Assembly: GCA_016709725.1 (NCBI GenBank)
Contig: JADJMG010000005.1
Span: 285,501-349,500 of the forward strand
Source: Bacteroidota bacterium
GTDB lineage: Bacteria > Bacteroidota > Bacteroidia > AKYH767-A > OLB10
DNA: 64,000 nucleotides
Direction: 5' to 3'
Positions 8,676-18,150 of this stretch are shown here, piece after piece (position 1 is the stretch's first letter; every line of letters begins with the position of its first letter). A program made the position numbers and the translations under genes. The notes beneath the pieces were generated by a model that made no database searches, was not told the origin of the DNA, and saw only the letters and a program-made list of their open reading frames with translations.

Positions 8676-9733
8676 GCAATTACCAAGACAAGAAAATTAA
8701 GTTCGCCGTAATTGGATGCGGTCACATTGGAATGCGTCATGCAGAAATGATTCGCCGCAATGATGAATCAGAACTGGTTGCTATTTGCGATGTACTTCCT
8801 AAAAACGAATTAAAATTAGGCGAATCGTCTGATACTCCATTTTACCTTTCTCCAGAAGAAATGATTGCTGCACATCCTGAAATTGATGTGGTAAATGTAT
8901 GTTCTCCAAACGGACTTCATGCAAAACACTCACTCATTGCTTTAGAAAATCGCAAGCATATTGTATGCGAAAAGCCGATGGCACTTACCAAAGCAGATTG
9001 TGAAAAAATAATTTACAAAGCACTTCAAGTATCACGCACTGTTTTTGGTGTGATGCAAAATCGATATTCTCCTCCTTCTGAATGGCTCAAAAGCGTAGTA
9101 GAAAAAAAATTAATTGGTGACATTTTTCTAGTGCAACTGAACTGTTTTTGGAATCGCGATGATCGTTATTACAAAAAAGGAGGATGGAAAGGAACTAGTG
9201 ATTTAGATGGAGGTACTCTGTTTACACAGTTTTCTCATTTCATCGACATCATGTATTGGGTGTTTGGTGATATCACCGATATTCAAGGTGTATTCTCCGA
9301 TTTCAATCATCAAAAAACAACTGCTTTTGAAGACACGGGCATCGTAAATTTTAAATTTGTTAACGGCGGAATGGGATCTGTAAATTATACTACTTCAGTT
9401 TATGATACCAATCTAGAAAGCAGCATAACGGTAATTGGAAGCAAAGGAAGTTTAAAGATTGGTGGACAATATATGAATGAAGTTGAGTATTGTCATATTG
9501 AAGGATATACAATGCCTAATTTACCACCTGTAAATCCAGCAAATGACTATGGAACTTACAAGGGATCTGCTGCCAATCATCATTACATCATCGAGAATGT
9601 TATTGATACTTTAAAAGGCCGAACCATCATGACAACAAATGCGTTGGAAGGACTTAAAGTAGTAGACATCATTGAAAGAATTTATTCATTAAGAAAAATC
9701 AATAAACCAGAAATCCGCTACAGTAATGTATAA
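8672..9733 (+). CDS. wbpB: Gfo/Idh/MocA dehydrogenase, WbpB type
   Basis: An NAD(P)-dependent sugar oxidoreductase of 353 residues. It has 'VIGCGHIGMRH' (Rossmann fold), 'VCEKPMALT' (the conserved Lys-Pro of the family) and 'DLDGGTLFTQFSHFIDIMYW', whose histidine region contributes to catalysis. WbpB/WlbA oxidises C3 of UDP-GlcNAcA, giving the 3-keto sugar that WbpE aminates. It overlaps wbpD by 4 bp and wbpA by 8 bp, so all three are almost certainly cotranscribed. Assignment rests on context as much as sequence, since the superfamily is broad. Confidence 0.9.
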   Translation: MSNYQDKKIKFAVIGCGHIGMRHAEMIRRNDESELVAICDVLPKNELKLGESSDTPFYLSPEEMIAAHPEIDVVNVCSPNGLHAKHSLIALENRKHIVCEKPMALTKADCEKIIYKALQVSRTVFGVMQNRYSPPSEWLKSVVEKKLIGDIFLVQLNCFWNRDDRYYKKGGWKGTSDLDGGTLFTQFSHFIDIMYWVFGDITDIQGVFSDFNHQKTTAFEDTGIVNFKFVNGGMGSVNYTTSVYDTNLESSITVIGSKGSLKIGGQYMNEVEYCHIEGYTMPNLPPVNPANDYGTYKGSAANHHYIIENVIDTLKGRTIMTTNALEGLKVVDIIERIYSLRKINKPEIRYSNV

Positions 9734-11014
9734 CGATATAATAAACAAGAAAAAGAAATTAGCAGTCATCGGATTGGGCTACGTAGGCCTTCCGATTGCA
9801 CTTGAATTTGCTAAAAAAGTATCTGTCATTGGATTTGATATCAATAAAGAACGCGTTGAATTGATGCGTAAAAATATTGATCCAAGTGGTGAATTAGACA
9901 GCAGTTGTTTTGAAGGATGTGATATTCATTTTACCGACTCTATTGATGAACTAAGAGAAGCCAACTTTTTCATTGTAGCTGTTCCTACACCAATCGACGA
10001 ACATAAACTACCTGATTTAAAACCTTTATTAGGTGCCACCAATTCCATTGGTAAAGCGTTAAAAAAAGGAGATTATGTGGTGTATGAATCGACCGTATAC
10101 CCAGGATGCACGGAAGAAGATTGTATACCGGTTCTCGAAGAGATCTCTGGTTTGAAATTTAAAGAAGATTTTAAAGTTGGATATTCTCCTGAGCGAATTA
10201 ATCCGGGCGATAAAGAACATACCATTTCAAAAATCACGAAAGTAGTTTCAGGATGTGATGCAGAGTCGCTTGAAGAGATTGCAAAAATGTATGAGATTGT
10301 GGTGACGGCTGGTGTTTTTAGAGCTACTACTATTAAGGTAGCAGAAGCTGCAAAGATTATTGAAAACACACAACGTGATGTAAACATCGCTTTGATGAAT
10401 GAGCTAAGTATCATTTTCAATAAGATGGGAATTAACACGTACGAAGTACTCGAAGCATCCAGAACAAAATGGAATTTCCTTCCGTTCATGCCAGGATTAG
10501 TCGGTGGACATTGTATTGGAGTTGATCCATATTACCTTACCTATAAAGCACAAGAATTAGGATATCATAGTCAGGTTATTAACTCTGGTCGTTACGTAAA
10601 TGACAGCATGGGATTTTATGTAGCCAAGCAAACTGTAAAAAAGTTAATTGCAATGGGCAAGGATCTCAACAAATGCAAAGTATTGGTGATGGGTGCTACC
10701 TTTAAAGAAGACGTTGAAGATATACGCAATTCAAAAGTTTCTGATGTAATTCATGAATTTAAATCCTATGGCGTAAATGTGGATGTTATTGATCCACGTG
10801 CGAACAGTGATGAGTTAAATGAAGAATATGGTTTTGAATTAACGAAGCAACCTGCGAATGACTACGATGCCATTGTGGTTGCAGTTAATCACAAAGAATA
10901 CAAATCACTTATTGAGGCTGATTTCAAAAAATGGCGAAACCTGAGGCATTAATTGTTGATCTAAAAGGAATCCTAAACGGCAAAATAAAAGAACTAAAGT
11001 ATTGGAGTTTGTAA
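9726..11014 (+). CDS. wbpA: UDP-N-acetylglucosamine 6-dehydrogenase, WbpA type (C-terminal frameshift)
   Basis: This nucleotide-sugar dehydrogenase shows 'GLGYVGLPIALEF', 'ESTVYPGCTE', 'SPERINPGD', catalytic Cys263 in 'GGHCIGVDPYYL' and 'GATFKEDVEDIRNS' in the UDP-binding domain. The Vi/WbpA-like branch oxidises UDP-GlcNAc (or UDP-GalNAc) to the uronate, step one of the WbpA-B-E-D route. The continuous frame stops at 10952. An A6 run at 10926-10931 appears one base short: with A7 the frame reads on as 'KKMAKPEALIVDLKG' and ends at 11014, restoring the normal C-terminus. I regard this as a sequencing error. Confidence 0.9.
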
Positions 11015-11059
11015 TGAACCCCAATCTATTTTTCTGCGTATAAATACGAAAAAGCAGGC

Positions 11060-12103
11060 ATGATAAAAAAACCAGGCATTCTCGTTACCGGTGGAACCGG
11101 ATATATCGGATCACACACCGTTGTTGAATTAATTGAACAAGGATACGATGTATTCGTTATTGATAATCTTAGTAACTCACATGCGGAAGTTATCGATTCC
11201 ATTGAAGCAATTACCGGCACGCGTCCTGGTTACGGCAATATCGATTTAAACAATAAAAGTGCTGTTCAAGAATTTTTACGTATTCATAAAGTAGAAGCCA
11301 TCATTCACTTTGCAGCATTCAAAGCCGTTGGTGAGAGTGTAGATAAACCCGTCGAATATTACAGAAACAATTTGGTTTCACTTTTAAATTTAATTGAACT
11401 CTGCAAAGAAAATAATATTAAGAATTTCGTTTTCTCTTCTTCGTGTTCGGTGTATGGTGAGCCCGACTATTTGCCCATTGATGAATTTGCAGCCGTTAAA
11501 CCAGCAAAGAGTCCTTATGCAAACACAAAAAAGATTGGAGAAGATATTTTAAGAGACACCTCATTAGTAAACGACTTACAAGTTATTTCACTGCGTTATT
11601 TCAATCCAGTGGGAGCTCATCCATCTGCAAAAATTGGAGAATATCCAGTAGGACCTCCGTTGAATCTATTCCCCATTGTCACACAAACTGCCATTGGTAA
11701 ACGTGCACAAATGAAAGTTTTTGGGACCGATTACAACACACCCGACGGAAGTTGCATTCGTGACTATATCCATGTAGTTGACCTAGCACGTGCGCATGTA
11801 GTGGCCATCGAAAGAATGCTGAATGCAAAAACAAAAAGTAAATACGAACTTTTTAACTTAGGTACTTGGAATGGATTGTCGGTGTTGGAAATCATCAAAA
11901 CATTTGAATCGGTTACCGGAATAAAAGTCAATTATGAATGCGTTCCAAGAAGAATTGGTGATGTTGAAAAAGTGTATGCCGATACAAAATATGCGAATAC
12001 AGAATTAGGGTGGAAAACAACTCATAGCTTGGAAAACATGATTACATCTGCGTGGGCATGGGAACAAGTCCTTCAGAAAAAATCAATGGCAACGAGTAAA
12101 TAA
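11060..12103 (+). CDS. galE: UDP-glucose 4-epimerase
   Basis: GalE interconverts UDP-glucose and UDP-galactose. The 347-residue SDR has 'VTGGTGYIGSHTVVEL' for NAD binding, 'FAAFKAVGESV', 'SSSCSVYG', catalytic 'SPYANTKK' (Tyr-xxx-Lys) and 'SLRYFNPVGAHPS', which is diagnostic for GalE, plus 'GTDYNTPDGSCIRDYIHV'. Length is typical. It lies 45 bp after the end of wbpA on the same strand and is part of the nucleotide-sugar block. Confidence 0.94.
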   Translation: MIKKPGILVTGGTGYIGSHTVVELIEQGYDVFVIDNLSNSHAEVIDSIEAITGTRPGYGNIDLNNKSAVQEFLRIHKVEAIIHFAAFKAVGESVDKPVEYYRNNLVSLLNLIELCKENNIKNFVFSSSCSVYGEPDYLPIDEFAAVKPAKSPYANTKKIGEDILRDTSLVNDLQVISLRYFNPVGAHPSAKIGEYPVGPPLNLFPIVTQTAIGKRAQMKVFGTDYNTPDGSCIRDYIHVVDLARAHVVAIERMLNAKTKSKYELFNLGTWNGLSVLEIIKTFESVTGIKVNYECVPRRIGDVEKVYADTKYANTELGWKTTHSLENMITSAWAWEQVLQKKSMATSK

Positions 12104-12205
12104 TTTCCGTTGCTAATACAATTATGAATTAAGCTATTCGTTACAGATTGTTGAATTCATTAAACAACAATTTCTCAATAGAAATTCATCTCAACAAAAA
12201 CCGAC

Positions 12206-13264
12206 ATGAATAAAAAACATATTCTAATCACGGGTGGAGCAGGCTTTATTGGCTCACATGTAGTACGCCGCTTTGTTAAAAATTATCCTGAGTGTATGAT
12301 CATCAATCTCGACAAGCTTACCTATGCAGGTAATTTGGCGAACTTACGTGATATAGAAAATGCAGCCAATTATCGTTTTGTAAAAGGTGATATTTGCGAT
12401 GCATCATTCTTGCAAGAATTATTTTCTACATATCATTTCGATGGAGTGATCCATTTAGCAGCCGAATCACATGTTGATCGAAGCATAAGCAATCCGATGG
12501 AATTCATCATGACCAATGTAGTAGGCACTGTAAACTTACTAAATGCAGCTCGTGAAAGTTGGAAAAGTGATTTTGAAAACAAACGATTCTATCACATCAG
12601 TACCGACGAAGTTTATGGATCTTTAGGGGAAACTGGATTCTTCACTGAAGAAACGAAATATGATCCGCACTCCCCCTACTCTGCCTCCAAAGCAAGCTCA
12701 GACCATATGGTTCGGGCCTATCATGATACCTACGGAATGCCAGTGGTGATTTCAAATTGTTCCAACAATTACGGTTCCTTTCATTTTCCCGAAAAATTAA
12801 TTCCACTTGCCATCAATAATATTTGCAATAACAAACCCGTACCTGTTTATGGTAAGGGAGAAAACATTCGCGACTGGCTATTTGTTGAAGATCATGCTGT
12901 GGCGATTGATGTAATTTACCACTATGGAAAAAATGGCGAAACCTATAACATCGGTGGACATAATGAATGGAAAAACATTGATCTCATTCAATTACTTTGT
13001 AAAATTCTCGACCGTAAATTAGGAAGAGCGGAAGGTACATCGGCACAATTAATTACTTATGTAAAAGATCGTGCTGGCCACGACTTAAGATATGCCATTG
13101 ATTCTTCTAAACTACAAAGAGAGTTGGGATGGAAACCATCGTTACAATTTGAAGAAGGATTAGAAAAAACAGTGGATTGGTATCTCGCCAATAAAAAATG
13201 GATGGACGAAGTGACCTCGGGTGAATATCAAAATTATTATCAGAATCAATACGATTTGCGATAA
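12206..13264 (+). CDS. rfbB: dTDP-glucose 4,6-dehydratase
   Basis: A 352-residue SDR with 'ITGGAGFIGSHVV', 'LAAESHVDRSI' (highly typical of RfbB/RmlB), 'STDEVYGSLGE' and 'SPYSASKASSDH' (Tyr-xxx-Lys). 'GENIRDWLFVEDH' and 'VKDRAGHDLRYAID' are family signatures of the C-terminal substrate domain. It makes dTDP-4-keto-6-deoxyglucose, the entry to rhamnose and other deoxysugars. No rfbA, rfbC or rfbD is present in the window, so those steps must be encoded elsewhere. It sits 102 bp after galE. Confidence 0.93.
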   Translation: MNKKHILITGGAGFIGSHVVRRFVKNYPECMIINLDKLTYAGNLANLRDIENAANYRFVKGDICDASFLQELFSTYHFDGVIHLAAESHVDRSISNPMEFIMTNVVGTVNLLNAARESWKSDFENKRFYHISTDEVYGSLGETGFFTEETKYDPHSPYSASKASSDHMVRAYHDTYGMPVVISNCSNNYGSFHFPEKLIPLAINNICNNKPVPVYGKGENIRDWLFVEDHAVAIDVIYHYGKNGETYNIGGHNEWKNIDLIQLLCKILDRKLGRAEGTSAQLITYVKDRAGHDLRYAIDSSKLQRELGWKPSLQFEEGLEKTVDWYLANKKWMDEVTSGEYQNYYQNQYDLR

Positions 13265-13358
13265 GATTAGGCTCTAAAAAACAGAATTCATTAATGGTTC
13301 CTTCAGTCTAGGAAATCGACGTTTCATCTTCTCCTCACTAACTAAAAGTTTTTTATAT

Positions 13359-13366
13359 TACTTTTG
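13359..13366 (+). promoter_or_regulatory. Possible -7 element TACTTTTG before the wbpP-like gene
   Basis: TACTTTTG matches TAnnTTTG exactly and lies 11 bp before the ATG at 13378, in a 113-bp gap. No clear TTTG at -33. It suggests that the last two genes of the block have their own promoter with a very short leader. Confidence 0.4.
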
Positions 13367-13377
13367 TTCCTCACTCT

Positions 13378-14388
13378 ATGACAGCGACTAGTTTATATAC
13401 CCGAAGTTATCACTCTGATGCCATCAAAGACGCACGTGTTTTAGTGAGCGGCGGTGCAGGTTTTATTGGATCTAATATTGTAGAATATTTAATTCATCAT
13501 GGTGCTGCTAAAGTAAGGGTGTTGGACAATCTCAGCAACGGATTTCAACGCAATTTGGAACCCTTTTTAAATCTGCCCAACTTCGAATTCATAGAAGGAG
13601 ATATTACCAACCCAGCCGATTGTGAACGAGCGTGCAAGGGCATGAATTTATTGACACATCAAGCCGCTTTAGGATCGGTGCCAAGATCCATTAAAAATCC
13701 CATTGCTACGAGCGATGCGAATACTACTGGATTTATTAATATGCTCATTGCAGCCCGTGATGCAGGAGTAAACAGAGTGGTTTATGCTAGTTCGAGTTCA
13801 GTTTATGGTGATTCTACCATCTCACCAAAAAAAGAAGGAAATTTAGGAAGACCTCTTTCCCCGTATGCAGTGTCCAAATTAACGAATGAATTATACGCTT
13901 CTGTTTTTGCAATGCATTACGGAATGGAGATTATTGGACTGCGTTATTTTAATGTATTTGGTCCTAATCAAGATCCCAACGGGCCGTATGCAGCAGCAAT
14001 TCCACTGTTCATGAATTCATTGTTATTTGGAAAAGACGCGGTTATATATGGAGATGGGGAACAAACCCGCGACTTTACTTTTGTAGAAAATGCGGTGCAA
14101 GCAAACATCCGAGCTTTATTCACAACCAATTCAGAAGCTTTTAATAAAGTTTACAATGTAGCTGTAGGTGAGAGTGTTTCGGTAAACAAACTTTATAAAA
14201 TCATAGGTGATTTATCTGGAAACGATAAAAATCCATCCTATGCCCCCGAGCGAAAAGGAGATATAAAAAATTCATTAGCCGACATATCTATGGCAAAGAA
14301 TTTGCTAGGCTACGAGCCCAACTACCTCTGCCGCGAAGGCTTAGATATAACGGTAGCGTGGTTCCGAAAAACATTCGCTCATGTTTAA
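13378..14388 (+). CDS. wbpP: UDP-N-acetylglucosamine 4-epimerase, WbpP/Gne type
   Basis: This 336-residue SDR has 'VSGGAGFIGSNIVEYL', 'HQAALGSVPRSIKNP', 'YASSSSVYGDS', 'SPYAVSKL' (Tyr-xxx-Lys) and 'LRYFNVFGPNQDPNGPYAAAIP'. The ALGSVPRS segment is the mark of the WbpP/Gne group, which prefers N-acetylated UDP-hexoses or uronates and interconverts the GlcNAc and GalNAc series. An N-terminal extension of about 18 residues before the Rossmann strand is usual for WbpP. It overlaps the following phosphatase gene by 8 bp. The exact substrate cannot be fixed from sequence. Confidence 0.82.
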   Translation: MTATSLYTRSYHSDAIKDARVLVSGGAGFIGSNIVEYLIHHGAAKVRVLDNLSNGFQRNLEPFLNLPNFEFIEGDITNPADCERACKGMNLLTHQAALGSVPRSIKNPIATSDANTTGFINMLIAARDAGVNRVVYASSSSVYGDSTISPKKEGNLGRPLSPYAVSKLTNELYASVFAMHYGMEIIGLRYFNVFGPNQDPNGPYAAAIPLFMNSLLFGKDAVIYGDGEQTRDFTFVENAVQANIRALFTTNSEAFNKVYNVAVGESVSVNKLYKIIGDLSGNDKNPSYAPERKGDIKNSLADISMAKNLLGYEPNYLCREGLDITVAWFRKTFAHV

Positions 14389-15127
14389 ATCAATCCTAAA
14401 TAAATTTTCAAAATCGCAGGAAGTTGAACCTATTAATCTTGCGGGGTTAAATGCAGACATGCATTCACATTTAATTCCAGGGATTGATGACGGTGCAAAA
14501 ACCGTTGAAGATAGTATTGAGCTCATTCGCATTTTACACGGATTGGGTTATTCTAAATTAGTCACCACACCACATATCATGAGTGATTATTTTAGGAATA
14601 CCCCTGAAAATATAAATGAAGGTCTAGCTTTAGTCCGAGCCGCATTGAAAACAGAAAATATTCCAGTCGAAATTAGTGCAGCGGCAGAATATTATATCGA
14701 CGATGGATTCATTCGAAAATTAGAAGAGGAACCCTTGTTAACCATCGGTGATAATTATTTACTTACTGAAGTTTCCTATATCAATCCACCCGATAATGTG
14801 GAACAGGTATTTTTTAGAGCGATGGTATTAGGTTATAAACCTATTTTAGCTCACCCAGAACGTTATCCTTTTTGGTACCGCACCCCAGAGCAATACACCA
14901 GGTTTTATGAGATGGGTGTTACCTTACAACTGAATATGAATTCGCTGGCAGGCTATTATGGTCCTGACGCTAAAAAGATTGGTGAGAAGCTTATTGATAT
15001 GGGAATTATTGGTGCCTTAGGAACCGACATGCATCACATGAAACATGCTGCTGCCATGCAACAAGTTGTCAAAGAAAAATACCTCCAGAAAATTCTGGAT
15101 ATGCCTTTATTGAATAGAGAACTTTAG
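14381..15127 (+). CDS. CpsB/YwqE-family PHP tyrosine-protein phosphatase
   Basis: The 248-residue PHP-fold protein carries metal-binding motifs 'DMHSHLIPGIDDG' (His28, His30), 'TTPHIMSDYF', 'EYYIDDGF', 'LAHPERY' and 'GTDMHHM'. Members dephosphorylate BY-kinases (Wzc/CapB type) that control polysaccharide polymerisation and export. Its place at the end of a nucleotide-sugar block, overlapping the previous gene by 8 bp, suits a capsule or exopolysaccharide role. No BY-kinase lies in the window. It could act on another phosphotyrosine protein. Confidence 0.85.
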   Translation: MFKSILNKFSKSQEVEPINLAGLNADMHSHLIPGIDDGAKTVEDSIELIRILHGLGYSKLVTTPHIMSDYFRNTPENINEGLALVRAALKTENIPVEISAAAEYYIDDGFIRKLEEEPLLTIGDNYLLTEVSYINPPDNVEQVFFRAMVLGYKPILAHPERYPFWYRTPEQYTRFYEMGVTLQLNMNSLAGYYGPDAKKIGEKLIDMGIIGALGTDMHHMKHAAAMQQVVKEKYLQKILDMPLLNREL

Positions 15128-15504
15128 ATGTTTAAAGTATAAATCTTTCTCTGCAAAAATCACTTTGCGTCTTCGCGCCTTTGCGAGAAAATTTCCTGCT
15201 TAGCATGCTCTTCGGCTTTTTCACTTCAGTTGTTGCTTTCAAATTAAACAAAACATTCAAGAATTTTTGATCGAATCAAGAACAGATTATGACCAAATTA
15301 AAGCTCTAGAATTTCCGGTACCCAGATATCCGTATTCACTTAAGAGTTATCGAGTAAAAAATTCGCAAATATGGCTCGCAAAGGCGTTAAGGAAAATTAA
15401 TAATTATTACTCGTTTTTCATTAATCAATGAAAAGTTATTTTACAAACTTCGATCCAATTCCACTTCATTATTTTTTCTTATTTTTAATCCAAATAAATA
15501 GGCG
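15128..15504. other. Intergenic stretch with repeat and an unassigned open frame
   Basis: This 377-bp gap holds a three-unit tandem repeat (15163-15186) and, near 15375-15396, a related sequence in the opposite orientation. A plus-strand frame from a TTG at 15267 to a stop at 15431 (54 codons, rich in Tyr, Lys and Arg) is open but has no ATG, and I recognise no homology. It may be the tail of a lost gene or chance. Confidence 0.5.
15163..15186. repeat. 8-bp tandem repeat, unit CTTTGCGT
   Basis: Three consecutive octamers: CTTTGCGT, CTTCGCGC, CTTTGCGA. I recall this 'TTTGCG' pattern from intergenic regions of many Bacteroidota. It belongs to the same class of 7-8 bp repeats found at several other places in the window. 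Confidence 0.75.
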
Positions 15505-16005
15505 ATGGATTCACATTTAATTAAGCTATGCAAGTTCAATGTTTGGGCGAACGATCGTATTTGCTCTTGGATAAAAAAAGCAGATACGAAAGTTGACGAA
15601 GAATTAAAGAGCAGTTTTCCCAGCATTCGAAAAACATTATATCATTTATGGGATGCGCAATTCATTTGGTTAGCACGCTTAAATGGCGAATCCCCGAACA
15701 CATGGCCCAGCCATTCTTTTGCGGGTAATTTAGACGAAGCCATTGCTGGAGTACATCAGAATTCACTGGCCCTTGCCACATTTATCGAACGACTTAACGA
15801 AAGTGAATACCAGCAACAAGTAGAATTCAAATCCTTAGATGGCACCTCCTATTTCAACAGCGTGGAAGAAATAATTACACATGTTGTAAATCATAGCACC
15901 TATCACCGCGGACAATTAATTACGATGTTGCGTACAGTTGGATTTACGGCAGTGGAAAGCACTGACTTTATTCGATATTTGAGAATGACAGAAAAAGGGC
16001 AGTAA
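15505..16005 (+). CDS. DinB-family four-helix-bundle protein
   Basis: The 166-residue protein matches the DinB/YfiT superfamily: 'LCKFNVWANDRI' at the start, 'TLYHLWDAQFIWLARL' (first metal His) and 'ITHVVNHSTYHRGQLITMLR' (the HxxxHxxQ-like pair near residue 130-140). These small metal-binding proteins include bacillithiol- and mycothiol-dependent transferases. A bacilliredoxin-like gene at 20916-21347 makes a thiol-dependent role conceivable, but the substrate is unknown. It is monocistronic, with about 200 bp to the next gene. Confidence 0.85.
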   Translation: MDSHLIKLCKFNVWANDRICSWIKKADTKVDEELKSSFPSIRKTLYHLWDAQFIWLARLNGESPNTWPSHSFAGNLDEAIAGVHQNSLALATFIERLNESEYQQQVEFKSLDGTSYFNSVEEIITHVVNHSTYHRGQLITMLRTVGFTAVESTDFIRYLRMTEKGQ

Positions 16006-16208
16006 GTTTTACCATTCAGTAAATTTTTACACCCTATCAATAAATTTTAAATGTAAGATTTTGTTTAAATTAACTTGATTTTTCCCTCGTATTTCGAGCA
16101 GAATTCTGGATTTATCCTCGCATTTTCAACTTTTGAACGTGTTCGCGTGAAAAAAAAATTTGTCATTTAATGTAAGTTTAATGAGAATATAGACAATTAC
16201 TTAAAACT

Positions 16209-16499
16209 ATGGATCGTAATTTGCCGTATATAGTATACAAACCTCCCACTATGAAAGGAAACGAATTAGAATTACATCTCAACAAAACTGCGAAATTTGA
16301 ATTGATTAACGGCGCCGTGAAATACGGGATCATCGACAAACAAATTGATAGTAATTATTTAAGAAGCGACTACTATTTCATTTCACTCCAAAATCTTAAT
16401 ATTTTTCGCCGGGCGGTTTCCACTCGAAACTATGAGTTCTGTAAATCATTAATGGAAAAAATTAATGTAAAATTTATTAAAGCCGTTACTCCTATTTAA
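16209..16499 (+). CDS. Small protein of unknown function
   Basis: A 96-residue protein I do not recognise. It has no signal peptide or membrane segment. The segment 'NKTAKFELINGAVKYGIIDKQ' looks like a small beta-barrel hairpin, followed by a basic helix-rich end. It stands alone between two gaps and is followed 25 bp later by a good rho-independent terminator, which supports it being a real transcribed unit. An A/T-rich leader of 200 bp precedes it. Confidence 0.6.
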   Translation: MDRNLPYIVYKPPTMKGNELELHLNKTAKFELINGAVKYGIIDKQIDSNYLRSDYYFISLQNLNIFRRAVSTRNYEFCKSLMEKINVKFIKAVTPI

Positions 16500-16524
16500 T
16501 AGATACATAAATTACAAAACAATT

Positions 16525-16569
16525 ACCCCTATTTACTAGCGAAATGCAGCGTAGATAGGGGTTTTTTTT
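16525..16569 (+). terminator. Rho-independent terminator after the 16209 gene
   Basis: The arms ACCCCTAT (16525-16532) and ATAGGGGT (16555-16562) pair perfectly over 8 bp and are followed by a run of eight T. The 22-nt loop may pair further. Confidence 0.8.
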
Positions 16570-16570
16570 G

Positions 16571-16598
16571 GCTGCTAGCTGCTAGCTTCTGGCTGCTA
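16571..16598. repeat. 7-bp tandem repeat, unit GCTGCTA
   Basis: Four heptamers in register: GCTGCTA, GCTGCTA, GCTTCTG, GCTGCTA. They start right after the T-run of the terminator. Confidence 0.75.
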
Positions 16599-16710
16599 GA
16601 TGATTATTTTAGCTTTAAGATAATTCTTCAAAAGTGAGGAAAACAAACCAATCTTTTTAAAGGAGATAGCATAATTAATTTCAGATCAATTTAAAAAATC
16701 CAACATCCAA

Positions 16711-16728
16711 TCCCGATAGCTATCGGGA
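16711..16728. repeat. 18-bp perfect palindrome TCCCGATAGCTATCGGGA
   Basis: Every base pairs with its partner. I recall CCCGATAGCTATCGGG as a frequent intergenic palindrome in Bacteroidota. It lies 14 bp before the left end of the IS element. Confidence 0.8.
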
Positions 16729-16773
16729 CTAATGTGCGTGACTGAAATAGGTTGACCAAAAAATCAACCTAAA

Positions 16774-17200
16774 ATGGAAACGAAAAAAGTAAAAAAAACA
16801 AAGTATTTAGAGCAGCGACGAGTCTTCAGTGAAGCCGTTCAACGCTCTGTTGTGAAGGATGTGGAGCAAGGCAAATGCACTGTAATACAAGCCAGTCATG
16901 AGCTAGGAGTATGCATTCAAACAATTTACAACTGGATTTACCGATATTCCCGACATTTGATAAAAAATAGGGTTATGGTAGTAGAAGATAAAAGCGAAGC
17001 TTATCGCAGCCAAGAACTAGAACGTCGCATAAAGGACTTGGAGGCGGCCTTGGGTCGTAAACAAATGGAAGTAGATTTACTTTCTAAGATCATTGATTTA
17101 GCTAACGAGGAATTTAAGACAGATTTAAAAAAAAAATTTATCAAAGGAGCCCTCGAGCGATTCCGAGTCGAAAAACGAACCACCCACCACTACAAAATGA
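16774..17200 (+). pseudogene. IS3 transposase OrfA (one-base insertion)
   Basis: OrfA has an N-terminal helix-turn-helix ('VVKDVEQGKCTVIQASHELGV', split here only in description) and a C-terminal coiled coil 'ELERRIKDLEAALGRKQMEVD', used to bind the IS ends. As written the frame runs to 17226, but a run of ten A at 17127-17136 seems one too long. With nine A the protein ends in a hydrophilic tail and a TGA at 17198-17200 that overlaps the orfB ATG at 17197, the normal IS3 layout. In IS3 elements a programmed slip at an A-run joins the frames; here the run could also be a true slippery site. Confidence 0.75.
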
Positions 17201-18108
17201 AGGATTTGTATATTGCAGCTGGATAAGTAAACAAGCAATTTATAAATATAGATTGCGGCAAGAATATATTTCTAGTGTATCAAAAGAAGTCATTAAAGTA
17301 TGTAACAAAATTCGTAAAAATCACAAGCGAATGAGTTGTCGTAAGATGTATTCTAGAGTTAAAAACACAATGCAAGTTGGCAGAGATAACTTCGAGCAAA
17401 TTGGATTTTCCAATGGCTTTAAACTTCAAATTGTAAGGAATAAGCATAGAACTACCTGGGCAACTAAGTTGGCAATATTCGATAATCACTTAGAAGGAAA
17501 AGTATTTAATGGATTGAATCAAGCACTTCAATCAGATATTTTTTACTTCGATGTTGCAGGTAAATCTTATTATGGTGTATGTATTATCGACGTCTATTCA
17601 CGTAGATTACTTGCATTACATGTATCTAAGACTTTGCGGGCAGAACAGAATGTAGTAGCATTGAGAAAGGCAATAAAAGCTCGTAATGGATTAACATTTA
17701 AAGGATGTATTTTCCACTCAGACAGAGGAACACAATATATAAGTCAACTTCAAATAGCACTAATAAAAGAATTAGAAATGACTCCTAGCATGTGTAAACT
17801 TCCTCAAGAAAATGCATATGCTGAACGAGTACAGGAACAATAAAGTATGAATATTTGAATCCAGAGATGATTACTGAAGAAAATATTCAGAGGAAAATAA
17901 TGCAAATATTATGGCTCTATAACAATGAACGACCACATTCAAGTTTAGGTAATAGACCCCTGTTGAATACGAACAGTATATTAGCAGTCTAGATGAAAAA
18001 GATCGTCCGCAAATGACTGTGTATAAATGGTCACATCCATTATTAACAGAAATGCCAGTTGCTAACAAAAAAGAAAAAAGAAGCAAAAAAGAAAAAAGTC
18101 AACATTAA
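17197..18108 (+). pseudogene. IS3 transposase OrfB, DDE integrase (three frame breaks)
   Basis: The rve-type core is present: 'QSDIFYFDV' (first Asp), 'FHSDRGTQYIS' (second Asp) and 'ENAYAERVQ' (Glu). The frame breaks at 17221-17226 (GGATAA, needs one more A to read 'AAGISKQAIYKYRLRQEY'), at 17834-17835 (GG, needs GGG to read 'QGTIKYEYLNPEM') and near 17955 (needs one base to read 'GNRTPVEYEQYIS'). The repaired protein has about 304 residues and a Lys-rich end. The longest open part is 17253-17843. Either the copy is dead or the sequence has errors, as in the nearby genes. Confidence 0.8.
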
Positions 18109-18150
18109 ATACAATCTAATTAAAAAGTCAACCTATTTCAGGCTAAGTCA

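Larger units (their letters stand above)
16743..18140 (+). mobile_element. IS3-family insertion sequence, 1398 bp
   Basis: The ends carry a 14-bp perfect terminal inverted repeat, TGAAATAGGTTGAC (16743-16756) and its reverse complement (18127-18140). The 5'-TG...CA-3' ends are usual for IS3. Inside are orfA and orfB with the ATGA overlap typical of the family. GGTTGA...TCAACC just inside the left end (16750-16769) can form a hairpin. No convincing target-site duplication is visible (flanks GAC and GGC). Both frames contain one-base indels. Confidence 0.88.

Noticed and set aside
10073..10489. 138-codon minus-strand frame inside wbpA
   Set aside because: Shadow of conserved dehydrogenase sequence; no start signal or domain.
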